A stretch of DNA of 12,627 nucleotides from Methanomassiliicoccus sp. (GTDB taxonomy: Archaea > Thermoplasmatota > Thermoplasmata > Methanomassiliicoccales > JACIVX01). Position 1 is the stretch's first letter. Each line of letters starts with the position of its first letter. The stretch covers positions 4,213 through 16,839 of the forward strand of contig DYTM01000005.1 of assembly GCA_020725985.1 (NCBI GenBank), in the 5' to 3' direction. The position numbers and the translations under genes are program-made. This document shows positions 1-7,257 of the stretch, in pieces. The notes beneath the pieces are model-generated. The model was given only the letters and a program-made list of their open reading frames with translations, made no database searches and was not told the origin of the DNA.

Positions 1-25
1 CGGGCACGCTAGCTCGCCCGGGGGA

Positions 26-403
26 ATGAGGATGAGCAACAGGATCAGGATGACGACTCCCAAGCAGACATTCTTCATCGATCTGAACGATACGGAGACT
101 GCCGAGGCCATTTGGCTGGCCTTGCCTTTCGAGGCCTATACGAACGCGTGGGGCGAGGAGATCTATTTCGAGATTCCCGTCGATATGAAGCTCGAAAGGG
201 GGAAGAAGGTGATGGAGGCGGGAGAGGTTGCGTTCTGGCCGGACGGAAGCGCACTGTGCCTGTTCTTCGGGCCCACTCCGGTCAGCGAGGGAAAGGATCC
301 AGTCGCCATCTCCCCCGTGACACCGGTCGGCAGGCTTGCAGGGAACCCGAGAGAGCTGGGCCAGGTCGGGGACAGGGTGAAGGTAAGGCTGGAAAGGACC
401 TGA
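26..403 (+). CDS. Cyclophilin-like fold protein, TM1367 family
   Basis: The product of up to 125 residues resembles the small cyclophilin-like family typified by Thermotoga TM1367. Recognisable blocks are FIDLNDTETAEAIWLALPF near the N-terminus, WGEEIYFEIPV in the middle, GEVAFWPDGSALCLFFG after it, and a GDRVKVRLE final strand. Family length is about 120 residues, so the gene appears complete. Known members have the cyclophilin barrel fold, but I know of no established reaction, and prolyl isomerase activity should not be assumed. Three in-frame ATGs compete (26, 32, 50). A GGGGG run at 20-24 lies 7 bases before the ATG at 32, so 32 is the best-spaced start, and the family's conserved part begins near residue 9. 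There is no signal peptide or membrane segment. The gene converges on tldE with an 11-base gap. Its promoter lies outside the window. Family assignment is from remembered motifs. Confidence 0.85.
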   Translation: MRMSNRIRMTTPKQTFFIDLNDTETAEAIWLALPFEAYTNAWGEEIYFEIPVDMKLERGKKVMEAGEVAFWPDGSALCLFFGPTPVSEGKDPVAISPVTPVGRLAGNPRELGQVGDRVKVRLERT

Positions 404-414
404 TCATTCCCGCG

Positions 415-1776
415 TCAAGAACTTCCGACCAGCTCGATCCCGTCGAAGCTCACAGTCGGCAAGATTGACGACCTGACGACGGTCATGTCGTTCGCGACCT
501 CATTGACATTCATCAGCGCCTCGAACATGTTGCCGACGAGAAGAGCCCGGTTGAACGTCTGCACCATCTCCCCATTCCTGATCAGATGCCCGCATCGGAC
601 CTCGAGCCCGAACGCGCCGGTGAAGGGGTTCACTTCGGGATAGGCGAATCGCTCGATGAGCACCCCGTCCTCGACCGACGAGATCAGCGATTCCCTGCTC
701 TTCTTACCAGGAACGAGGATGAGGTTGATCGGCTGGATCCCCAATGCGCGCCTGTAGATGCCCTGCGCGTCCTCGGCGCTCCTCCTCAGGCCGTTCCCCG
801 ATCCCTCGACGCCGGCAAGGGAGGCGCAGTAGCTGTCGTAGATGTATCCTTTCAGTACGCCTTTCTCCACGATCGTCCTCTTCGCCGTGGGAACCCCCTC
901 ATCGTCGAAGCCCGAGGAGAGCATTCCCCTCTCGTCCCCGGGATCGTCGACAATCGTAATCGATGGGGAGGCGACCTGCTGCCCAACCTTCCCCGCCCAG
1001 GCGCTCCTCCGCCGGTGCACGTTCTCGCCGTCGATCGCGAAGCCGACTGAGGAAAGGATCATCTCTGACAGGTTTCCGGGGGTGAGGAGTGTCTCTCCCG
1101 CCCTCCTCCCCCTGAAGGGGACGGCCTGGGCCGAGGCCTTCGCCTGGGCCTTGAGAGACTTGCCGATCGCGAATGGATCGACATCGCTGAGGTGAGGGGT
1201 GTAGAAGACCTCGACACCTTCCCCGGGCCTCTCCCCGATGGTCATGGCGGTGAAATGAAGATAGGCCATCGTGTTCGCATGAGAGACATCGACTCCGTTC
1301 GAGTTCACGATCCTCGTCTCCGCCCTCGCGGTCCTGATCATGCCCTTCGGCACCTTCGTTCCGTTCTTCTCGACGGAACAGTCGACGACCGATTTGACAA
1401 GGTCTGCGAGATCCTCGGAGGTCAGAGAGGCGATCTTCTCATCCCACACTCTGGGCGCGAAGGTGGCTTCGCCTCCATCCGGGAATCGCCGGAAGTTCTT
1501 GTCCGCCGGTGAGAGCTCCGCGAGCCTGCAGGCCGCCCTCGCGCATGCCTCCGCGTCCTTGACGCTGTCGCAGGAGGTGGAGGACTGGGCGAGCCTTCTC
1601 TCCTTGGCCACCCTGACGGCAATCCCCTGGTCCACCTTCTGCTCCATGTTTTTGATGGCCGAGTCCTCGACATAGACGCTCATCGTCCTGGACACGATCC
1701 CGAACACCTCGACCTGGTCTGCCTTGTCGCTGATGGCGGTCCGGTAGGCGGTCCTGACGAGCGACTCCAGCTCCAA
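415..1776 (-). CDS. tldE: TldE/PmbA family protein, partner of TldD
   Basis: This 453-residue protein belongs to the TldD/PmbA superfamily and lacks the HExxxH zinc motif, as is normal for TldE (PmbA). The matching region (about residues 236-252, ending AIDGEN) carries no metal ligands. Other family landmarks are the N-terminal domain with VEVFG and SVYVEDSAIKN, the central GFDDEGVPTAKRTIVEKG block near residues 289-306, and a C-terminal NPFTGAFGLEVRCG segment. Known TldE proteins form a heterodimer with TldD that degrades short unfolded peptides and, in bacteria, matures some peptide toxins. The start is a TTG at 1776-1774 that directly follows the tldD stop (TGA at 1779-1777). A GGGGGTGG tract inside the end of tldD supplies the ribosome site, so translational coupling is likely. 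The next in-frame Met is residue 32, which would remove conserved sequence. It is the last gene of a three-gene operon. Confidence 0.93.
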   Translation of the reverse strand: MELESLVRTAYRTAISDKADQVEVFGIVSRTMSVYVEDSAIKNMEQKVDQGIAVRVAKERRLAQSSTSCDSVKDAEACARAACRLAELSPADKNFRRFPDGGEATFAPRVWDEKIASLTSEDLADLVKSVVDCSVEKNGTKVPKGMIRTARAETRIVNSNGVDVSHANTMAYLHFTAMTIGERPGEGVEVFYTPHLSDVDPFAIGKSLKAQAKASAQAVPFRGRRAGETLLTPGNLSEMILSSVGFAIDGENVHRRRSAWAGKVGQQVASPSITIVDDPGDERGMLSSGFDDEGVPTAKRTIVEKGVLKGYIYDSYCASLAGVEGSGNGLRRSAEDAQGIYRRALGIQPINLILVPGKKSRESLISSVEDGVLIERFAYPEVNPFTGAFGLEVRCGHLIRNGEMVQTFNRALLVGNMFEALMNVNEVANDMTVVRSSILPTVSFDGIELVGSS

Positions 1777-3153
1777 TCAGCCACCCCCGACGACAAGCTT
1801 GGACCTGCAGTGAGGTCCCCCGGACGACACGGGGACTATGTCCTCGATCCCCTTCCCGCAATTGCCTCCGTCGAGGGATACACTCTTCCCGACGGCGTCC
1901 GTTGTCTTGAGAATCTGAAGGGCGCTGCCGGTGACCGTGAACGATCTGACCATGTCAGTGATCTTCCCCTTCTCGATGATGAAACCCCTGAGGGCTTTGG
2001 CCTCAAAGCCTCCCCCCACCGGATCCTCCATCCCACTGATGCCCTTGTCAGAGAGAATGCCGGAGTCGACATCCTCGATCATCTCCTCCAGGGTCCAGTC
2101 CCCCGGGCCGAAGTAGGTGTTGGTCATCCTCACCCAGACCCTTCTGCCGAAATCCTGGGCCCTCCCGTTGCCGGTCGGCCGGACGCCCATCTCCGCGGCG
2201 GTCTCGAGGCTCTGGAGATAGCCTTTGTAGACGCCGTTCTCGATGATGACGGTCCTCGAGCTGGGAGTCCCCTCGTCGTCGAAGGGTATCGAGCCATATG
2301 CGTCCTTGACCGTCCCGTCGTCGATCATTGTAATGAGCTCGCTCGCGACCTGCCTGCCCACCGCGCCGGTGAGGAAGGATCGCTTCTTCACGATCTCGTC
2401 CGCCTCGCACGCATGGCCCATGACCTCGTGGGCCAGGAAGCCGGTGATCTGAGGGTCGGAGATGCAGGTCATGTACCCCGACGGGGGCTTCTTGGCGGAG
2501 AGCATCTTGACCGCCTCCTGGCCGCATGACCCCCCCATGGCTCCGATGTCCGTCCCCTTGACGAGCTCGAAGCCTTTGGTGCCGTCCACGAACTCGTAGT
2601 ACGCCTCCTGCCGCCCCGCCTCCGAGGCGATCGCGTAGGCCATGAGCCGGACCCGGACCTCCTCCCACTTGACCGACGATCCGAACGAGTTCATGAGGAG
2701 GTTGGTCCTCACCTCCTCGTTGTAGATAGCATTCGTGTTGACGACGCGGTCCTCGACCTTCAACGCCGCGTCCAGATCCTCGACGTGCCTGAGCTTCTCC
2801 TCGATCGGGACATCAACGGGATGTATGTTGACATCCGCCCTGAGCCTCCGATTGACCGAGGGGAGCTCCGGGAGCTTCGCACCCTTCGACCCGCCGAGGC
2901 GGGCATTCTTGGTGGCAAGGAGGCATGCCTCGATGAGAGACCGTCTGTCGAGAAGCACGGTCGTGGAGTAACCCCACGAGCCTGCGATCCTCGCCCTGAA
3001 GCAAACCCCTCCCATCTTCTCCTGGGTGAGTGCCCTCACGCTTCTGTCAACGACCCGAATCGTTGCGTTTCCCAGTGTCTGATATCTGGCGTCGCAGAAC
3101 TCGGCCCCTTCCTTCTGCATGCGGTCGACGGCGCTCAGAAGGATGTCTTCCAT
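1777..3153 (-). CDS. tldD: TldD family zinc metalloprotease
   Basis: The 458-residue product is the catalytic half of the TldD/TldE protease. The HExxxH motif is HEVMGH at residues 242-247, followed by ACEAD, matching the HEAxGHxxEGD pattern of TldD. Cys432 in the GNCGKG block near the C-terminus corresponds to the third zinc ligand known from E. coli TldD. The FDDEGTPSSRTVIIENG block (291-307) and GFEAKALRGFIIEKG (382-396) are typical family segments. No signal peptide or membrane helix is visible, so it should be cytoplasmic. The ATG at 3153 directly follows the TGA of the upstream peptidase gene. The sequence GAGGATGATC just before it is a strong Shine-Dalgarno match lying inside that gene's end. 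The context (M24 peptidase, TldD, TldE with abutting ends) argues for a peptide-degradation unit. In E. coli the complex proteolyses small unstructured peptides through a channel. Confidence 0.95.
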   Translation of the reverse strand: MEDILLSAVDRMQKEGAEFCDARYQTLGNATIRVVDRSVRALTQEKMGGVCFRARIAGSWGYSTTVLLDRRSLIEACLLATKNARLGGSKGAKLPELPSVNRRLRADVNIHPVDVPIEEKLRHVEDLDAALKVEDRVVNTNAIYNEEVRTNLLMNSFGSSVKWEEVRVRLMAYAIASEAGRQEAYYEFVDGTKGFELVKGTDIGAMGGSCGQEAVKMLSAKKPPSGYMTCISDPQITGFLAHEVMGHACEADEIVKKRSFLTGAVGRQVASELITMIDDGTVKDAYGSIPFDDEGTPSSRTVIIENGVYKGYLQSLETAAEMGVRPTGNGRAQDFGRRVWVRMTNTYFGPGDWTLEEMIEDVDSGILSDKGISGMEDPVGGGFEAKALRGFIIEKGKITDMVRSFTVTGSALQILKTTDAVGKSVSLDGGNCGKGIEDIVPVSSGGPHCRSKLVVGGG

Positions 3154-4242
3154 TCAGATCATCCTCATTTCTCTCGAGGCCGATGTGAGCACCTCGCAGC
3201 CGGTGACGGTAACGCGGACATTGTCCTCGATTCTGATGCCGCCTAGACCAGGGACGTATATGCCCGGTTCGACGGTCAGCACGCAGTTCTCCTCGAGAAG
3301 GAAGTCATGCTCCGGAGCCATTCTTCCGCCGTCGTGGACCGAAAGCCCGAGGCCGTGTCCGAGGGAGTGAATGAGCTTCCCCTTGAACCTCGAACGGTCG
3401 ATCACCATTCTCGCAGCAGCGTCGACCTCCTTTCCGTTGACCCCTGCCCGAATACTTTCAATCCCGACCCTCTGCGACTCCAGGACAGCCGCGTACATCT
3501 CCTTCACCTCCTTCGTCACCCTTCCGGAGGGAAAGGTCCGGGTGATGTCGGAGCAGTACCGCTTGTACTTCGCGCCGAAGTCGAAAAGGGCAAGGTCCCC
3601 GCGCTTCAGCCTCCTTGTTCCGGGGGTATGATGAGGCTCGGCGGAGTTCTCGCCGAAGGAGGCGTTCGGGTCGAATGAGGGGGAGCTTGCCCCCTTCCTC
3701 TGCATTCTGTACGATATCTCGGCAGCGGCCTCGGTCTCCGTCATTCCGAGGCCCAGGAAATCCGGTATCTCGTCGGCCACCTCGGAGGCAATCCTGCAGG
3801 CCTCCCTGATCAACATGATTTCCTTCTCATCCTTCACGATCCTTGCCTTTTCGACCGACTTCCAGACGTCGACCTCGTGCGCACGGGGGATGATCCTCTT
3901 GATCTCCTGAAGAGCCTTGTAGGAGATGCCAGCGCCGTTGACCCCGAGGCGCTTCACGCCTTTGAGGGCGTTCTTGAGCATCCGCTCCCTCTCCGCCCTG
4001 TTCTCGAAGATCCTGATCTCCGCGTCCACCGCACTCGCGCTCGTCTCCTCGAGCTTGGATGATATCAATTCAAGGGACCCGTCGGGCCAGAGGATCGCCA
4101 TGCATTCCTCGAACAGTCCTGATTCGGCCCCGGTCACGTAGAAGAAGGAGAGATCGAGGTTTGGCTCGATTCCGTTGACCAGAACGATTGCGTCCACCTC
4201 CTCGGTGAGGTTTGAGTAGACGCGTTGCACCCTAGGATTCAT
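3154..4242 (-). CDS. M24 family metallopeptidase, Xaa-Pro dipeptidase-like
   Basis: From the ATG at 4242 the protein has 362 residues, with an N-terminal creatinase-like domain (about 1-130) and a C-terminal pita-bread domain. All five M24 metal ligands are visible: D221 (FDFGAKY), D232 (SDITRTF), H296 (GHGLGL), E325 (VEPGIY) and E339 (GIRIED). The second active-site His is in SVHD. Such enzymes use two divalent metals to hydrolyse Xaa-Pro dipeptides or N-terminal Xaa-Pro bonds, in the cytoplasm. Length fits PepQ/Xaa-Pro peptidase rather than methionine aminopeptidase, though the exact specificity cannot be read. The frame stays open upstream to a TTG at 4275. That codon lies inside the TATA-like box (4274-4281), so the ATG at 4242, roughly 10 bases after the predicted transcript start, is preferred. 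It is the first gene of the operon with tldD and tldE, and its TGA abuts the tldD ATG. Confidence 0.9.
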   Translation of the reverse strand: MNPRVQRVYSNLTEEVDAIVLVNGIEPNLDLSFFYVTGAESGLFEECMAILWPDGSLELISSKLEETSASAVDAEIRIFENRAERERMLKNALKGVKRLGVNGAGISYKALQEIKRIIPRAHEVDVWKSVEKARIVKDEKEIMLIREACRIASEVADEIPDFLGLGMTETEAAAEISYRMQRKGASSPSFDPNASFGENSAEPHHTPGTRRLKRGDLALFDFGAKYKRYCSDITRTFPSGRVTKEVKEMYAAVLESQRVGIESIRAGVNGKEVDAAARMVIDRSRFKGKLIHSLGHGLGLSVHDGGRMAPEHDFLLEENCVLTVEPGIYVPGLGGIRIEDNVRVTVTGCEVLTSASREMRMI

Positions 4243-4273
4243 TCGACCACTTCGCCGAAAAGGAGCTACACTC

Positions 4274-4281
4274 AATTAATA
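4274..4281 (-). promoter_or_regulatory. TATA-like box for the peptidase-tldD-tldE operon
   Basis: On the minus strand this reads TATTAATT within a local AT-rich island (about 4273-4288) in GC-rich DNA. Its centre is about 35 bases before the ATG at 4242. With the usual archaeal spacing of about 25 bases from TATA centre to transcript start, transcription would begin near 4252 and leave a leader of roughly 10 bases. This is inferred from sequence only. Confidence 0.55.
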
Positions 4282-4323
4282 CTTATTCAGGGCGTTCGGA
4301 CGGAGAGGTCGGTGAGACTTCTG

Positions 4324-4336
4324 TGTTCGCAGAACA
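4324..4336. repeat. Short perfect inverted repeat TGTTC-GCA-GAACA
   Basis: Five-base perfect arms separated by GCA lie between the 3' end of nadX (4356) and the TATA-like box of the peptidase operon (4274-4281). The position, about 40-60 bases upstream of that box, suits a regulator site. As RNA the arms could also form a small hairpin just downstream of the nadX stop. The arms are short, so chance is possible. Confidence 0.3.
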
Positions 4337-4355
4337 GCGGCGTATTCGGAATCTA

Positions 4356-5174
4356 TCAGATCCCGATCCAGACGTTGTCTATGATCCGCCTTATCGCCGC
4401 CACGGCGGACAAGGCGGCGAGATAGCTCGTGGACGGGTTCTTCGGGAACGGGACGTTGTTCGTGGTGGAAGACATCTCTCCAAAGGGTCCTCGTACGATG
4501 ATCCGATGGGTGTTCCTCTCCCCCTTCGGGTCGCAGACAATCCTGATCCTCGTCTTCTCGAAGCCTACTCCCAGCAGACTCAAGGTGGCCGCCACATTCA
4601 TGTTTCTAGGAAAGATTGAAACGGCTTCCCTCGCGGATCCCTCGAAGACGACCGTGGGCTCCTCCAGCCGATCCACATCGATTCCCCTCTCCTTCAGGAA
4701 CGGGATGGTCCTGAGGCTCTTGGGGCCCTTCGTCGTTATGAGGAGGACCTCGTCAATCGCCCCTGCCGAGGCGGAGTGAAGTCCGTCTGTGCCGGTGACC
4801 GCTCCCGACGGAACCAGAAGTCTGCAGCCCCTGCTCCTGGCCAAATCGAAGCACCTCTTCCTGAAGTCGTCGTCGGCGAGCGATCCGACACTCATCATCA
4901 TCAGATCCACGCCTTTGTCAAGGAAGAAGGGGACGAAGTGCTTCGCCGCCTCTTGACTCGCAGCCTCCACGACGAGATCGATTTCACCAACGATCCTGGA
5001 AAGGCTCTCGTCGCTGTTGTCGACGTAGATCACCTTGTGGAGCTTCTCGACGAGGTGTCCAGCGCAAACCTTGCTCTTGTCTGTGATGTAGATTCTATCG
5101 ATCTCGGGCATCTCGTCGACGGCCTTCGCCAGCGTGGTACCGATAGACCCGCATCCTATGATCAAGAGGCGCAT
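4356..5174 (-). CDS. nadX: L-aspartate dehydrogenase
   Basis: This 272-residue protein matches NadX, which oxidises L-aspartate to iminoaspartate with NAD(P)+, the first step of de novo NAD synthesis in organisms that use it instead of aspartate oxidase. A Rossmann fold opens the protein with LLIIGCGSIG (residues 3-12). The central region has VPSGAVTGTDGL (121-132), a hallmark of the family, followed by NMNVAATLSLLG (191-202). His223 in NTHRI probably matches the catalytic His of TM1643. The C-terminal PKNPSTSYLAALS block is also typical. The frame extends upstream to 5246, but the ATG at 5174 starts exactly at the Rossmann strand. A TATA-like box at 5201-5208 would place the transcript start near 5179, giving an almost leaderless mRNA. 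No nadA or nadC is adjacent, and the gene appears monocistronic. It could in principle act as an aspartate-metabolising enzyme outside NAD synthesis. Confidence 0.92.
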   Translation of the reverse strand: MRLLIIGCGSIGTTLAKAVDEMPEIDRIYITDKSKVCAGHLVEKLHKVIYVDNSDESLSRIVGEIDLVVEAASQEAAKHFVPFFLDKGVDLMMMSVGSLADDDFRKRCFDLARSRGCRLLVPSGAVTGTDGLHSASAGAIDEVLLITTKGPKSLRTIPFLKERGIDVDRLEEPTVVFEGSAREAVSIFPRNMNVAATLSLLGVGFEKTRIRIVCDPKGERNTHRIIVRGPFGEMSSTTNNVPFPKNPSTSYLAALSAVAAIRRIIDNVWIGI

Positions 5175-5200
5175 GTGCTCATAACGCAACGCAAAACCCG

Positions 5201-5208
5201 AATATAAC
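5201..5208 (-). promoter_or_regulatory. TATA-like box for nadX
   Basis: The minus strand reads GTTATATT here. Its centre is about 30 bases before the nadX ATG at 5174, so the predicted transcript start (near 5179) would give a leader of only about five bases. This agrees with the protein-based choice of start. Confidence 0.6.
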
Positions 5209-5244
5209 GGTATTGTCCCTGCTGAACCGATTTGCATCGCGGGC

Positions 5245-5265
5245 ACATTCCGTTCGCCGGAATGT
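5245..5265. repeat. Perfect 8-bp inverted repeat, candidate operator
   Basis: ACATTCCG (5245-5252) is followed by TTCGC and then its exact reverse complement CGGAATGT (5258-5265). The 21-bp dyad sits about 37-64 bases upstream of the nadX TATA-like box on the minus strand, outside any supported gene. That spacing would suit an activator or a dimeric regulator. As RNA it would be a stable hairpin. No known regulator motif is recognised. Confidence 0.45.
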
Positions 5266-5491
5266 TGGCCATGAGGGAGCCACGCTCATCTCGCACCTCC
5301 CCACAGATCCTATTCCTCCTGGAAGAGGTCCGCGAGGAACGGCGGTCGGGCGCCATCCAGGGATTCCAATCCAATTGCCACCTCCGTTCCATATCGGGGC
5401 CGATGGCACCAGTGCGACCCTTCCCCTTGACCCTTTCAGTCCGAGGCAAAAAGATTGAATAGGAAGACACCAGTGAAGAGTATCTCTCGGT

Positions 5492-5501
5492 GAGGTGGGA
5501 G
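5492..5501 (+). promoter_or_regulatory. Shine-Dalgarno site ahead of an ATC codon
   Basis: GAGGTGGGAG closely resembles the archaeal Shine-Dalgarno consensus. GAGGTG ends 5 bases before ATC at 5503, which is exactly where the conserved N-terminus of the radical SAM protein begins. It shows that 5503 was the original start, although the codon is not a normal initiator. Confidence 0.6.
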
Positions 5502-5502
5502 T

Positions 5503-6910
5503 ATCAGGATTCTGCTTTCAACTCCCCCGGGGAAGACGACGGAGCGTTGGCCTCCCCTGGGCCTTCTGTACATAGCCTCCTATTTGCGGAATCAAAGAGG
5601 GGACGATATCGGCGTCGTCGACGCCTTCTGCGAGAACCTGGACGGCAAGGGCCTTACCGACAGAATCATCTCCTCGAGACCGGACGTATTGGGCTTCAAC
5701 TGCTCGACCCACACCTTTCTTGATGTCATTCCGGTCCTCGAGGAAGTGAAGAGGAAGATCCCATCGGTCGTTACGATCCTTGGAGGATACCACGCCACCT
5801 TCGCCTCCGAGAACATCCTCAAAGGATATCCCTGCGTGGACTACGTCCTCAGGGGGGAGGGAGAGCGATCACTCGTTCAGCTTCTGGACTGCATCGAGGG
5901 ACGAGTAAGTATCGGCGAGGTTGAGGGGGCCTGCTTCAGGGAGAACGGTCAGGTCAAATGCAGGGACTTTCAGCTCATCCAGGACCTCGATTCATTGCCA
6001 TTCCCTGCGAGGGATCTCGTATCTAGGGTGAAGTATGGATACACCCATCAAGGCGTGCCCCTGACCTACGGAAGGCTCACGACGATGAGCACCTCCAGGG
6101 GATGCCCCTTTAACTGCACCTACTGCTCCTGCGCCGCCCTTTCCCTCAAGAGATGGAGGCCACGAAGCGCCGAGAACGTCGTCGAGGAGATCGAGGGGCT
6201 GAACGCCGAAGGGTATGAGGACTGCGTTCTCGTGGACGACAACTTCACGCACGATCCGAAGAGGGTCGAACGCATCTGCGATCTCATCAGGAAGAAGGGC
6301 ATAGACATGCGAGGGCCGGGTTGACCGCGCTTCCCGCTCACTCCTCCGCTCAATGAGGCGAGCTGGCTTCAATGTAATCTACTTTGGCGTCGAGAGCGTG
6401 TCCAAGAACGTCCTGAACTACTACAACAAACACATCCATCCAGAGAAGGCCCAGGAAGCCATCAGAAACGCGAAGAAGGCGGGCATGCTCGTGGTCACCT
6501 CATTCATCTTTGGCGCTCCCGTCGAGACGAAGGATGACATCGAGAGCACAATCAAGTTCATCAAGGAAGCAAGACCCCATGGTGTGCAGGTCAACATACT
6601 GGATTGTCTGATCGGCACTCCGATCTGGGACGGGCTTGTTGCCGACGGGATTGCGGGACCGGACGACTGGAGAACGAACCACAGGATCTACGATTACCCG
6701 ATCGCCAGCTTCACTAGAGGGGAATTGGAGCGATACGTCAACGATGCCTACGCCGCCTACGTGGACGGATGGAAGAGCATGCGAGGGATAGGGGAACTAT
6801 TCAAGGTCGTTCTGATGAACGGGACTGCACGGCGGGCCGTGATCCCGATCGCCCTCAACCCGAACACGCGAAAGCTCATTTCTGAGAAGCTCCGGACCTT
6901 TCAGAGCTGA
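5503..6910 (+). pseudogene. B12-binding radical SAM protein, broken by frameshift and lost start
   Basis: Two reading frames together encode one cobalamin-binding radical SAM protein of about 470 residues. The first opens with IRILLSTPPGK, the usual N-terminus of these proteins (normally MKILLxxPPG). It continues through a B12-binding fold (LGFNCSTHTF, LGGYHATF, VLRGEGE) and the radical SAM cluster motif CxxxCxxC (CPFNCTYC, bases 6103-6126). It stops at TGA 6322-6324. The protein then resumes one frame over with EGRVDRASRSLLRSM, IYFGVES, SFIFGAPVETKDDI and further family blocks to a stop at 6908-6910. The shift must lie in 6305-6321, the only stretch open in both frames. The start position is ATC, with a good Shine-Dalgarno before it. 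The only common start codon before the conserved core is TTG at 5584, which would delete the first strand. Substrate is not predictable. Sequencing error or programmed +1 shifting at GGT-TGA-C remain possible alternatives to decay. Confidence 0.8.
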
Positions 6911-7257
6911 CGTGCGGCAACCTCCCAGGACTGGTGCCAAACCGGGCCGTCAAGACCTGGTCGATTCGCCAGTGTTGCTTGCTGTCGGAAGGGTGAGGTC
7001 TAGGATTCAGATCCGGTTGAAGCCATACTGGTTTCCCCAACTGTTTCTTCCCCCTTCATCTCTAGAAGCGGACGATCGCTCCGAACTGGAGTTCCCACAT
7101 GGTCTCGATCTGGCGATCCAGTGGAAGCGCGGGACCATCCTTCGCAGAAATGGTCTATCTCTCCCGAGCCAGCCGCGGAGGCACACAAGAAGTACATTCC
7201 CCAGGCTCGGAACAACGAGACTAGACACACCCATCTTCAACCGGGCATATCGACCGT
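6911..7257. other. Intergenic region between convergent gene ends
   Basis: No gene is supported in these 347 bases. A plus-strand open frame runs through it and into the antisense of nnr, but its translation is rich in Arg, Pro and Ser and has no recognisable domain. The clearest structure is a set of repeats: ATGGTC at 7099-7104, GACCAT at 7133-7138 and ATGGTC again at 7150-7155, enclosing a CTGG-CGAT-CCAG hairpin (7110-7121). No tRNA-like T-arm or long T-tract terminator was found. Confidence 0.5.

Larger units (their letters stand above)
5175..5502. other. Gap between divergent nadX and radical SAM gene
   Basis: The 328 bases contain the nadX promoter, a perfect 8-bp inverted repeat and, near the right end, a Shine-Dalgarno-like GAGGTGGGAG. 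An AT-richer patch at about 5447-5461 could be a weak promoter for the radical SAM gene. Open frames on both strands overlap one another and the nadX promoter and have no recognisable domain, so I call no gene here. Confidence 0.5.

Noticed and set aside
1810..2529. A 239-codon plus-strand frame antisense to tldD
   Set aside because: It is a shadow caused by GC-rich codon use; tldD has all its diagnostic motifs on the minus strand.
4276..4425. Possible small gene on the plus strand between the M24 gene and nadX
   Set aside because: The frame crosses the nadX 3' end and the promoter of the peptidase operon, with no recognisable protein features.
5162..5470. A 102-codon minus-strand frame containing CPRC and later cysteines, upstream of nadX
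   Set aside because: It overlaps the nadX start and promoter, has no family resemblance beyond a CxxC, and competes with plus-strand frames of equal quality.
5490..5723. GTG at 5490 as the start of the radical SAM protein
   Set aside because: It is in a different frame from the conserved RILLSTPPGK segment and would need another frameshift; its own translation has no family match.
415..6910. A peptide-modification (RiPP-like) cluster made of TldD/TldE plus radical SAM
   Set aside because: No precursor peptide was found, the radical SAM gene is broken, on the other strand and separated by nadX, and the TldD/E operon includes a general peptidase.
6911..7257. tRNA or tRNA-like remnant in the long gap
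   Set aside because: No T-arm with a GGTTCRA core in a cloverleaf arrangement and no paired acceptor stem could be found.
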